A stretch of 12,283 nt of DNA from an uncultured Clostridia bacterium (GTDB lineage: Bacteria > Bacillota > Clostridia > Oscillospirales > Acutalibacteraceae), in assembly GCA_946002045.1 (NCBI GenBank), contig CAMFYM010000039.1, positions 1-12,283 on the forward strand, given 5' to 3'. The notes under the pieces are model-generated. The model was not told the DNA's origin and did no database searches. It saw only the letters and a list, made by a program, of their open reading frames with translations. This document shows, piece by piece, positions 1 to 6,817 of this stretch (the stretch's first letter is position 1; every line of letters begins with the position of its first letter). The translations under genes and the position numbers were made by a program.

Positions 1-2
1 AG

Positions 3-1031
3 ACTAACGAGCTTTTCTCACTTAATCTTGCAAAGGATAATTGCAGTGAGTGTATCATTCTTTGTGAGGGATATATGGATGTTATTGCTATGCACCAGGC
101 AGGCTTTCAAAATGCCGTTGCAGGCTGTGGCACTGCTTTAACAAATGAACAGGTTAGATTGATTAGCAGATATACAAAAGAGGTTATTTTGGCTTATGAT
201 GCCGACGAAGCAGGTCAAAAGGCATTGAACAAAGCAATCAACCTGTTTAAGCAAACGGATATTAAAGTGCGAATACCTGCTTTAACAGGTGGCAAGGACC
301 CTGACGAGATTATTAGGAAATACGGCAGGGACAAGTTTAAGGGAATGCTTGACGGTGCCTCCAACGAAATAGAATTTGCTTTACTTGATTTAAAAAAGAT
401 AAATAACCTTAACACCACTCAGGGCAAGATTGATTTTCTTAACGGCGCAATAAAGATACTGTCAACGGTAAGTCCTATTGAGCAGGATCTCTATGTAAGC
501 CGATTATCAAACGAGTTAGGCGTTGATAAATCAAGCATTAAAATTCAACTTGACGCTTATTCAAAGCAACAGACAAATCGTCAAAAAAGAAGAATGTATA
601 AGTCTATTGTTGAAAATAATGTTAGGGAAAACCAAAAGTTCAGCTTTGAAAATAATGCTTCCGTAAAACAGCTTAAGGCTGAGGAAAGGATTATATGTCT
701 ATTACTGAAATATCCTGATTGCGCAAAGCTTTGTGCTGATTTTGATACTGACAGATTTTCAAGTGAATTTATAAAAAAGGTATTTAAGGAAATACTATCA
801 AGGCTTAATGATGCACTTGATGTTGATTTAATGAATTTCAGCCAGGCATTAACTAATGAAGAGCTTGGCAGACTATCAGGCATAATCGCAAGAGGTCGTG
901 AAAGTAAGGATGCAAAAAAAGAGTTTTCCGATTGCTTGAGCATTGTTAATGATGAATATAACAAGACCCACTCAACACCGGCTTCACAAATGAGTGAGGA
1001 CGAGTTCAGAAAACTGTTTAATAATGGATAA
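3..1031 (+). CDS. dnaG: DNA primase DnaG, 3' part (5' end outside window)
   Basis: Primase makes the RNA primers for lagging-strand synthesis and docks on the replicative helicase. The frame is open from base 3, so the gene begins upstream of the window; 342 codons remain. The visible part starts inside the TOPRIM catalytic domain: the EGYMD motif (residues 22-26 of the visible part) supplies the conserved Glu, and the DADEAG motif (Asp66 and Asp68) supplies the metal-binding acidic pair. GTALT between them is also typical of DnaG. The N-terminal zinc-binding domain is missing because of the window edge. The last ~150 residues are divergent, as expected of the helicase-binding C-terminal domain. 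A start at the ATG at 75 would cut the TOPRIM motif, so it is not a real start. The stop lies 20 nt before sigA, giving the classical dnaG-sigA arrangement. Confidence 0.96.
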   Translation, partial: TNELFSLNLAKDNCSECIILCEGYMDVIAMHQAGFQNAVAGCGTALTNEQVRLISRYTKEVILAYDADEAGQKALNKAINLFKQTDIKVRIPALTGGKDPDEIIRKYGRDKFKGMLDGASNEIEFALLDLKKINNLNTTQGKIDFLNGAIKILSTVSPIEQDLYVSRLSNELGVDKSSIKIQLDAYSKQQTNRQKRRMYKSIVENNVRENQKFSFENNASVKQLKAEERIICLLLKYPDCAKLCADFDTDRFSSEFIKKVFKEILSRLNDALDVDLMNFSQALTNEELGRLSGIIARGRESKDAKKEFSDCLSIVNDEYNKTHSTPASQMSEDEFRKLFNNG

Positions 1032-1051
1032 ATACATAAGAGGAGTTTTTT

Positions 1052-2182
1052 ATGAAAGAAATAATCTTAACACCAAATCAACCGATTAGTGAAGAAAAAA
1101 AGCAGGCTGCATTCAAAAAGCTTGTTGAAAAGGGCAAGCAGTCAGGTCACCTTTCTACACAGGAGATTGATAATCTTATTGTAGAAATGGATTTAGATGT
1201 TGATGAGCTTGAAAAGTTAAATGAGCAAATTGACGCTGCAAATATCAGCATTATAGATGACTTTTCGGCAGAGGCCCTTGACAGCATAAGTCTTGAGGTG
1301 GATTTACCAAAGGAAACTGATGCTGCCGATACTGTTGCAGTTAATGATAATGCTGCTATGGATGATCCTGTAAAGGTTTATCTTAAGGAGATAGGAAGAG
1401 TACCACTTCTTACTCCTGAGGAGGAAATCGAGCTTGCTATCCGTATTTCAGACGATGATGCCGATGCTAAAAAGCGTCTTGCGGAGGCTAACCTTCGTCT
1501 TGTTGTCAGCATTGCAAAAAGATATGTGGGCAGAGGTATGCAGTTCCTGGATTTAATTCAAGAGGGTAATTTAGGTCTTATTAAGGCAGTAGATAAATTT
1601 GATTACACAAAGGGCTTTAAGTTTTCAACATATGCTACCTGGTGGATTAGACAGGCTATAACCCGTGCTATTGCCGATCAGGCAAGAACTATTCGTATTC
1701 CTGTTCATATGGTTGAAACAATAAATAAGGTTAAGAAGGCTAACAGCCAGCTTCTTCATACAAACGGCAGAGAGCCAACTCCTGATGAAATTGCAGAATA
1801 TCTTTCTATGCCTGTTGATAAGGTTAGGGAAATATTAAGGGTTGCTCAAGAGCCTGTTTCTCTTGAAACTCCTATCGGTGAGGAGGAGGATTCACACCTT
1901 GGTGATTTTATTCCGGATGATGATGCTCTTGCTCCTGCCGATGCTGCATCTATGAGCTTGCTTAAGGAGCAGCTTGCAGATGTGCTTAAAACGCTTACTC
2001 CAAGAGAGGAAAAGGTGTTGTCACTACGCTTTGGTCTTGAGGACGGTAATCCAAAGACTCTTGAGGAGGTAGGCAAGGAATTTAATGTTACTCGTGAGCG
2101 TATTCGTCAAATTGAGGCAAAGGCTCTGAGGAAGCTTCGTCACCCAAGCAGAAGTAAGAAGTTAAGAGATTTCTTAGATTAA
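1052..2182 (+). CDS. rpoD: Primary RNA polymerase sigma factor (SigA/RpoD)
   Basis: This is the housekeeping sigma-70 factor, which directs RNA polymerase to -10/-35 promoters. At 376 aa it is close to the short Firmicutes form (Bacillus subtilis SigA, ~371 aa). An N-terminal region 1.1-like segment (about residues 10-60) is followed by an acidic linker. Region 1.2 is DPVKVYLKEIGRVPLL (105-120). Region 2 runs from about 140 to 215 and holds the core-binding and -10 recognition stretch, including FSTYATWWIRQAI (191-203). Region 3 covers about 220-295. Region 4 has the helix-turn-helix VTRERIRQIEAKALRKLRHP (346-365), which reads the -35 element. The SD AGGAG (1041-1045) sits 6 nt before the ATG. 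It lies directly behind dnaG and 10 nt before the DUF896 gene. All key regions are intact. Confidence 0.98.
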   Translation: MKEIILTPNQPISEEKKQAAFKKLVEKGKQSGHLSTQEIDNLIVEMDLDVDELEKLNEQIDAANISIIDDFSAEALDSISLEVDLPKETDAADTVAVNDNAAMDDPVKVYLKEIGRVPLLTPEEEIELAIRISDDDADAKKRLAEANLRLVVSIAKRYVGRGMQFLDLIQEGNLGLIKAVDKFDYTKGFKFSTYATWWIRQAITRAIADQARTIRIPVHMVETINKVKKANSQLLHTNGREPTPDEIAEYLSMPVDKVREILRVAQEPVSLETPIGEEEDSHLGDFIPDDDALAPADAASMSLLKEQLADVLKTLTPREEKVLSLRFGLEDGNPKTLEEVGKEFNVTRERIRQIEAKALRKLRHPSRSKKLRDFLD

Positions 2183-2192
2183 GGACTAAATA

Positions 2193-2414
2193 ATGACACA
2201 GGAAAAAATTGATAGAATAAATCAGCTTGCTCATAAATCAAAATCTATTGGCTTAACTGATGCCGAAAAGGCAGAGCAGGCACAGTTAAGGCGAGAGTAT
2301 ATTGATTCATTTAAGGCAAGCCTTGTAGGTCAGCTTGAAAATACATATATAGTTGACGAAAAAGGAAATAAGAAAAAGGTAACAAGAAAAAATGTCAAAG
2401 CTAATAATAATTGA
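2193..2414 (+). CDS. DUF896 (UPF0291, YnzC-like) small protein
   Basis: A 73-aa cytosolic protein with no signal peptide or membrane segment. The first ~55 residues match the DUF896/UPF0291 pattern: KIDRINQLAHKSKS, a glycine turn, then LTDAEKAEQAQLRREYID and a QLENTYIVDE stretch. Family members fold as a short helical hairpin. In B. subtilis the relatives are YnzC and the SOS-operon protein YneB; the molecular function is not established. The C-terminal tail is basic and Asn-rich. The SD AAGGA (2181-2185) overlaps the sigA stop codon, which suggests translational coupling. The last 23 nt overlap the next gene. Its place directly after sigA is unusual and tells little about its role. Confidence 0.85.
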   Translation: MTQEKIDRINQLAHKSKSIGLTDAEKAEQAQLRREYIDSFKASLVGQLENTYIVDEKGNKKKVTRKNVKANNN

Positions 2415-3069
2415 AGGACTTGACGGATGTGGAAAATCTACTCAAACAGCGCTGCTTGAGGAATACCTTTCTAACAAAGGCGTTAAGTTTAAAAAAATAA
2501 AATTACCTGATTACGATAATCCGTCAAGCACCCTTGTTAAAATGTATTTGTCTGGTGAGTTCGGCAGCGATGCCGATAGCGTTAATGCCTATGCAGCAGG
2601 TGCTTTTTATGCCGTTGACAGATTTGCGTCATTTAAGCTTGGATGGAAAAAGGATTATGACAACGGCACCCTTATTCTTGCTGATAGATATGCAACATCT
2701 AATTCAATTTATCAGATGGAAAAGCTTGAATCATCAAGCTGGGATGAATACTTAAATTGGTCAGCAGATTTTGAATACAATAAAATCGGTATTCCAAAGC
2801 CTGATTTAGTAATTTATCTTGATATGCCTGTGGAGATTTCACAAAGGCTTATGACATCTCGCTATAACGGTGACGAAAATAAAAAGGATGTTCACGAGGC
2901 AGATGTGAAGTTTTTAAATCGTTGCAGAGCATCTGCCCTTTATGCAGCAGAGCAGCAGGGTTGGGTAATTATTCCGTGCTCAGACGGTGTAAATCCTTTG
3001 CCGATAGAACAAATACACAACAAAATTATTCAATTCGTAGAAGAGGAAATAAAAGAGGAAATTCAGTAA
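2392..3069 (+). CDS. tmk: Thymidylate kinase family protein (divergent dTMP kinase or deoxynucleoside kinase)
   Basis: A 225-aa P-loop kinase of the thymidylate kinase superfamily, predicted to move a phosphate from ATP to dTMP or a related (deoxy)nucleotide in the cytosol. Walker A is GLDGCGKST (9-17). LPDYDNPSS (38-46) stands where TMKs have the substrate-binding FPREP-like segment. DRYATSN (98-104) corresponds to the DRY/DRH substrate motif. PDLVIYLD (137-144) is the strand before the LID, and the LID-like region about 155-175 carries SRY and several Lys. The subfamily differs from canonical Tmk in the DRY and LID segments, and I recall similar proteins annotated as thymidylate kinase or deoxynucleoside kinase in clostridia. 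Substrate assignment is therefore uncertain, and a canonical tmk may lie elsewhere in the genome. The ATG overlaps the DUF896 gene by 23 nt; a weak SD AAAGG (2375-2379) lies 12 nt upstream. Confidence 0.82.
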   Translation: MSKLIIIEGLDGCGKSTQTALLEEYLSNKGVKFKKIKLPDYDNPSSTLVKMYLSGEFGSDADSVNAYAAGAFYAVDRFASFKLGWKKDYDNGTLILADRYATSNSIYQMEKLESSSWDEYLNWSADFEYNKIGIPKPDLVIYLDMPVEISQRLMTSRYNGDENKKDVHEADVKFLNRCRASALYAAEQQGWVIIPCSDGVNPLPIEQIHNKIIQFVEEEIKEEIQ

Positions 3070-3959
3070 TGCTTAGTTTTAAAAAGCCTACTATTGATGA
3101 CAAAGAGTGGGTTGATAATTGCTTTAGATGCACAAGTAGCTTTAATTGCGAATATACCTTCGGTAATTTGTTTGTATGGAGTACTGCCTATCGCACGGAA
3201 ATTTGCAAGTACAATGGATTTCTTATTTGCAGATGGGGCAAGGATAAGGATATTTCTTATTCACTGCCTATCGGTTGTGGTGATTTTAAGGAGGCTGTTT
3301 TGGCAATAATTGATGATGCAAAATCATTAGGAATTGCTCCTGTTATTTACGGCGTTACTCATGGATATAAAAAGCTCCTTGATGAATATTTCCCGGGCAA
3401 ATTCAATTATGACAGTGATCGTGCCTTTAGTGATTATATCTACGATGTTGATAAAATGGCAGAATTAAAAGGCAAAAAATATCACTCAAAGCGTAACCAT
3501 ATTAACAATTTTAAAAAGAATTATCCAAATTGGTCCTTTGAGATATTAGGTAAAAGTAATATTGAGGAGTGTATTAAACTTCACACAAGGTGGATTAGTG
3601 ACCACATTGATGATCCGGATTTTTCCTTTGAATTTGAAGCAGTTTTAACTGCATTTGAAAATTATGAAAAGCTTGATTTTATCGGTGGCTTAATCAGAGC
3701 AAACAATGAGGTTGTTGCCTATACAATGGGCGAAAAGCAAAGCGATGAGCTTTTTGTCACTCATTTTGAAAAAGCACCGTCAGATATGCAGGGCGCATAT
3801 GCAATTATAAATCAAGAGTTTTCAAAACAATGCTTGCAGGGAAAGTTCAAATATGTTAACAGAGAAGAGGATTTAGGCATTGAGGGTCTGCGTAAAGCAA
3901 AGCAATCCTATTATCCCGAAATTTTATTGGACAAATATGTGGCAACATACAATGAGTAA
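3069..3959 (+). CDS. DUF2156 protein (stand-alone phosphatidylglycerol lysyltransferase C-terminal-like domain)
   Basis: A 296-aa soluble protein made of the duplicated GNAT-like fold seen in the catalytic half of MprF and in FemABX-type aminoacyl-tRNA-dependent transferases. Recognisable conserved blocks are KGKKYHSKRNHINNFKK (134-150) and YVNREEDLGIEGLRKAKQSY (262-281). It lacks the long multi-spanning membrane domain of full MprF and has no signal peptide. Substrate and activity are unknown for this stand-alone class; transfer of an amino acid to a lipid or wall precursor is only a family-based possibility. The start at 3069 shares its A with the stop codon of the kinase gene (TAATG), with SD AGAGGA (3054-3059) 9 nt upstream. 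A longer open frame reaches back to 2922 but lies inside the kinase gene and has no family similarity. Confidence 0.88.
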   Translation: MLSFKKPTIDDKEWVDNCFRCTSSFNCEYTFGNLFVWSTAYRTEICKYNGFLICRWGKDKDISYSLPIGCGDFKEAVLAIIDDAKSLGIAPVIYGVTHGYKKLLDEYFPGKFNYDSDRAFSDYIYDVDKMAELKGKKYHSKRNHINNFKKNYPNWSFEILGKSNIEECIKLHTRWISDHIDDPDFSFEFEAVLTAFENYEKLDFIGGLIRANNEVVAYTMGEKQSDELFVTHFEKAPSDMQGAYAIINQEFSKQCLQGKFKYVNREEDLGIEGLRKAKQSYYPEILLDKYVATYNE

Positions 3960-4407
3960 TATTATCGAAACGAAAAATTATAATGAGCAAATAATTGATT
4001 TATGGCAAAGGTCATTCGGTGATACAAGAGAGGATGTTCTGTTTTTTCTTGAAAACTGCAAGAACTGTTTTTGTGTATGCGATACCGAATATAAGTCAAT
4101 GCTTTTTTTAGTGGATTGCAATATTGACGGATTAAGCTGTAAATATATTTACGCAGCCTGTACTGATATTGAACATAGAAAATCAGGACTTATGTCACGG
4201 CTTTTGAATTATTGCAAGGATAAATATAAATATATTGCCTTAATTCCTGCCGATGAAAAATTGATTGACTACTATTCAAAGCGTGGCTTTAATGGCAGGT
4301 TAGATACTTCAAAAATCATTTTTAATGAAATTGAGCAAATTCAGGAATATTTGCTTGAGGGATGCTCATTAGACGAGCCCTTTGCAATGCTTTATAAAGG
4401 AGAATAG
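3952..4407 (+). CDS. GNAT family N-acetyltransferase
   Basis: A 151-aa cytosolic protein with the GNAT acetyl-CoA-dependent acyltransferase pattern. The N-terminal helix is IIDLWQRSFGDTREDVLFFL (14-33). A strand and pyrophosphate-binding loop follow (YIYAACTDIEHRKSGLMSRL, 66-85), in which HRKSG stands for the usual R/Q-x-x-G-x-G/A motif. Next comes ALIPADEKLIDYYSKRGF (96-113), the typical motif B end with Tyr before the KRGF turn. The acceptor substrate cannot be read from sequence. The ATG at 3952 overlaps the DUF2156 stop region by 8 nt and has no clear SD, so translation is probably coupled; an in-frame ATG at 3937 is an alternative. Its C terminus is somewhat short for the clostridial relatives of this type. 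Its adjacency to another GNAT-fold enzyme may be functional, but this is inference. Confidence 0.85.
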   Translation: MSNIIETKNYNEQIIDLWQRSFGDTREDVLFFLENCKNCFCVCDTEYKSMLFLVDCNIDGLSCKYIYAACTDIEHRKSGLMSRLLNYCKDKYKYIALIPADEKLIDYYSKRGFNGRLDTSKIIFNEIEQIQEYLLEGCSLDEPFAMLYKGE

Positions 4408-4411
4408 CGTT

Positions 4412-4951
4412 ATGGTTTATTTGTTTTTAGCTGATGGATTTGAAATTATTGAAGCCTTGGCTCCTATTGATATGCTAAGACGAGGCAAGGTAGAGATTAA
4501 AACTGTTGGCGTAGCAGGGAAGAGGATTACATCTTCCTGTAGTGTTGAGGTTACTGCCGATATAACGATTGACGAATTTGACTTTAGTGGTATTGATGCA
4601 ATTATTTTACCGGGAGGTATGCCGGGAACCGTTAATCTTGAAAACTGCACTAAGGTTCAAGAGGTAATTGATTACTCAGTAAATCATAATAAGCTTATTT
4701 GTGCTATTTGCGCAGCACCTTCTATATTGGGTCACAAGGGACTACTTAAAGGTAAGAATGCTACTGCCTTTCCCGGATATGATAAAGAGCTTGAGGGTGC
4801 AATTCTTGCAGACGAATATGTTATCAGGGACGGTAATTTTATTACTGCAAGAGGGGCAGGAGTTTCTGTTGACTTTGGTCTTGAAATATTAAAGGCATTA
4901 ACAAACGAGGATACTTCAAATAAAATCAGGAAAACAATACAATGCAAATAA
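4412..4951 (+). CDS. DJ-1/PfpI family protein
   Basis: A 179-aa cytosolic protein of the DJ-1/PfpI (class I glutamine amidotransferase-like) superfamily, close to the human DJ-1/YajL type. Signature segments are LADGFEIIEALAPIDMLRR (6-24) with Glu14 at the position of DJ-1 Glu18, AIILPGGMPG (63-72), and the nucleophile elbow LICAICAAPS (95-104) with Cys100 matching DJ-1 Cys106. The His of DJ-1 (His126) is replaced by Phe120 in the AFPGYD segment, so this is not a classical Cys-His dyad. Proposed family roles include protein or nucleotide deglycation and oxidative-stress defence, both debated; I do not assign a reaction. The start at 4412 follows a strong SD AAGGAG (4397-4402) by 9 nt; the open frame extends to 4382 only inside the GNAT gene. 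Confidence 0.93.
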   Translation: MVYLFLADGFEIIEALAPIDMLRRGKVEIKTVGVAGKRITSSCSVEVTADITIDEFDFSGIDAIILPGGMPGTVNLENCTKVQEVIDYSVNHNKLICAICAAPSILGHKGLLKGKNATAFPGYDKELEGAILADEYVIRDGNFITARGAGVSVDFGLEILKALTNEDTSNKIRKTIQCK

Positions 4952-5511
4952 GACAAGCTAAAAAAGAGCTTCGACATACTCTTAAGGAAGTAAGAAAAAA
5001 TATCAAAGACAAGACTGTTAAGGATAAAATGATTTGCAATAATATACTTTCTTCAAACATATATATAAATGCAAAAGCAGTTTTGTTTTATGCAGCCCTT
5101 GATGATGAAATCAATATTGATGAATGTATCATCAATGCATTAAAGCAAGGGAAAAAGGTAGCATTACCTGTTTGCACGGATAATAACGGTAATATGACCT
5201 TTTATTACATAAAGTCTATTAACGATGTTAAGCTCGGTCATTTTTCCGTTAGAGAGCCTGATATAAGTAAATGCAAAGAGGTAACAAGCTTTGATGATTG
5301 TGTCTGCTTTGTTCCCGGAATTTCTTTTAGCAGCAAGGGTTATAGGTTAGGCTACGGTAAAGGATATTATGACAGATTTTTGTCAAAGCACTCTTTAATT
5401 TCAGTGGGAGTGTGCTATAATGAGCTCATTAACGAGAACACACCTGTTGATGAGTATGATGCTTCTGTTGATTATATTATCACCCAAGACAAAATGATTT
5501 TGTCAAAGTAA
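4942..5511 (+). CDS. 5-formyltetrahydrofolate cyclo-ligase (MTHFS)
   Basis: A 189-aa enzyme that converts 5-formyl-THF to 5,10-methenyl-THF using ATP, returning the storage or inhibitory folate to the one-carbon pool. It corresponds to E. coli Fau/YgfA and B. subtilis YqgN. The N-terminal basic helix (about 2-20, KKELRHTLKEVRKNI) is typical. The folate/ATP signature is intact: VPGISFSSKGYRLGYGKGYY (124-143) followed by DRF. Length is normal for the family. The ATG overlaps the DJ-1 gene by 10 nt, with a modest SD AGGA (4928-4931). MltG follows after 9 nt. A one-carbon enzyme beside a thymidylate-kinase-like gene fits dTMP supply, though the genes are not adjacent and the link is only suggestive. 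Confidence 0.95.
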   Translation: MQIRQAKKELRHTLKEVRKNIKDKTVKDKMICNNILSSNIYINAKAVLFYAALDDEINIDECIINALKQGKKVALPVCTDNNGNMTFYYIKSINDVKLGHFSVREPDISKCKEVTSFDDCVCFVPGISFSSKGYRLGYGKGYYDRFLSKHSLISVGVCYNELINENTPVDEYDASVDYIITQDKMILSK

Positions 5512-5520
5512 GGAGGATAT

Positions 5521-6816
5521 ATGGAAAATAAAGATTTTGAACTAAAGGAAAACGGAATAAATCCTGTTAGCACAGCCGGCAAGGACAATGATGTTTACTT
5601 TTCAAATGTTAATGTTGACGATGTAAAAGTAAATACTACAAGAGAAAAATCAACAACTCCGTCTGCAACGGTAAAAAAAGCGCCACCTAAAAAGAAAAAG
5701 GAAAAGGGCGTAACAGGCACTTATATGTTTTTCATAATTGTTATTGTTGTTTCAATGATTTTTTCTGTTTATGCAGTTATGTGTATGAACGATGTTTTGG
5801 CAATAACAAAAACAAATTCAACTGTTACTGTTAGCTATAATGAGCCCATTGATAATATCGGTGATGCAGTAAATTTACTTTCCGACAACGGCTTAATCAA
5901 GTGTAAAAATTTCTGTAAATTCTTTGCAAAGTTCAGAGAAAGCCAAGTAGGTCCTCAATACAGAAACGGCATATATAATAAGGATTGGAAATACGAGCCC
6001 GGTGTATATTACCTTTCAGGTAAAATGGGCTTAGAGGGTATGCTTCAGGCTATGCAGGGCGATAATGCAACGGCAGAAACAGTTACATTAACCTTCCCTG
6101 AGGGCTATACTGTTGCAGAAATTGTGGACAAGCTTGTAGCAAACGAGGTGTGCGATAAAGCATCGTTATTATCTGTAATTGAGTCAGTAGAATTTTCATA
6201 TTCTCTTGTCAGTGACCTTAAAGCTAAGGAAGAGGTCCCATATAGACTTGAGGGATATATGTTCCCTGACACCTATGATTTCTATGTTGGCGAGAGTGCA
6301 TCGTCCGTAGTTAAAAAATTCCTTTCAAACGGTGATGCAAGAATTACGGAAAAGTATAGAAACAAGGCAAAAGAGTCAGGCTTTACAATGCAGGAAATTA
6401 TTACTATTGCATCAATAATTCAAATGGAGGCAGGTAATGAGGAACAAATGAAAACTATTTCGGCTGTTCTTCACAATCGTCTTTCCGACAAGGCTAATTT
6501 CCCGTCACTTGGTTGTGATTCAACAGGCGACTATATTCGCAACAAGGTTGCTCCGTCCTTATCCTCCACATCTGCTCATACTGCTGATTATTATTTGAAT
6601 TATTACAGTACAAGCAGTACATCTACAGTTGTAGGCTTGCCACAGGGTCCTATTTGTAATCCGGGTTTGGCTGCCATAAATGCAGCACTTAATCCGAATA
6701 ATTCAGACGCTTATTATTTCTTCCACGATAATAAGGGTAATCTTTATACAGCAAAAACCTATTCTGAATTTAAGGAAAAGGTAGCAGCATATGCTCCTTA
6801 TTTGTTAGTTGACTGA
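5521..6816 (+). CDS. mltG: Endolytic murein transglycosylase MltG (YceG-like)
   Basis: A membrane-anchored lytic transglycosylase that cleaves nascent glycan strands and is thought to set their length. The 431-aa protein has a polar N-terminal cytosolic tail rich in Lys just before the membrane (about 51-63), one membrane segment (about 67-89), a LysM-like small domain, then the YceG domain. Family motifs are YMFPDTYDF (246-254), the catalytic block ASIIQMEAGN (297-306) with Glu303 aligned to the catalytic Glu of E. coli MltG, and the C-terminal GLPQGPICNPGLAAINAALN (372-391) and YYFFHDNKGNLYTAKTYSEF (398-417). The SD AAGGAGG lies about 5 nt before the ATG and is the strongest in the window. 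In B. subtilis the mltG homologue yrrL also lies near U32 genes (yrrN, yrrO), supporting the order here. Confidence 0.96.
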   Translation: MENKDFELKENGINPVSTAGKDNDVYFSNVNVDDVKVNTTREKSTTPSATVKKAPPKKKKEKGVTGTYMFFIIVIVVSMIFSVYAVMCMNDVLAITKTNSTVTVSYNEPIDNIGDAVNLLSDNGLIKCKNFCKFFAKFRESQVGPQYRNGIYNKDWKYEPGVYYLSGKMGLEGMLQAMQGDNATAETVTLTFPEGYTVAEIVDKLVANEVCDKASLLSVIESVEFSYSLVSDLKAKEEVPYRLEGYMFPDTYDFYVGESASSVVKKFLSNGDARITEKYRNKAKESGFTMQEIITIASIIQMEAGNEEQMKTISAVLHNRLSDKANFPSLGCDSTGDYIRNKVAPSLSSTSAHTADYYLNYYSTSSTSTVVGLPQGPICNPGLAAINAALNPNNSDAYYFFHDNKGNLYTAKTYSEFKEKVAAYAPYLLVD

Positions 6817-6817
6817 T

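Noticed and set aside
2922..3068. In-frame extension of the DUF2156 gene back to an ATG at 2922
   Set aside because: It lies wholly inside the thymidylate-kinase-like gene, has no DUF2156 similarity, and the ATG at 3069 has an SD and a TAATG junction.
6809..6817. TTG start for the U32 protein overlapping the mltG stop
   Set aside because: It adds only three residues with no SD; the ATG at 6818 gives the family-typical N terminus. It is not excluded.
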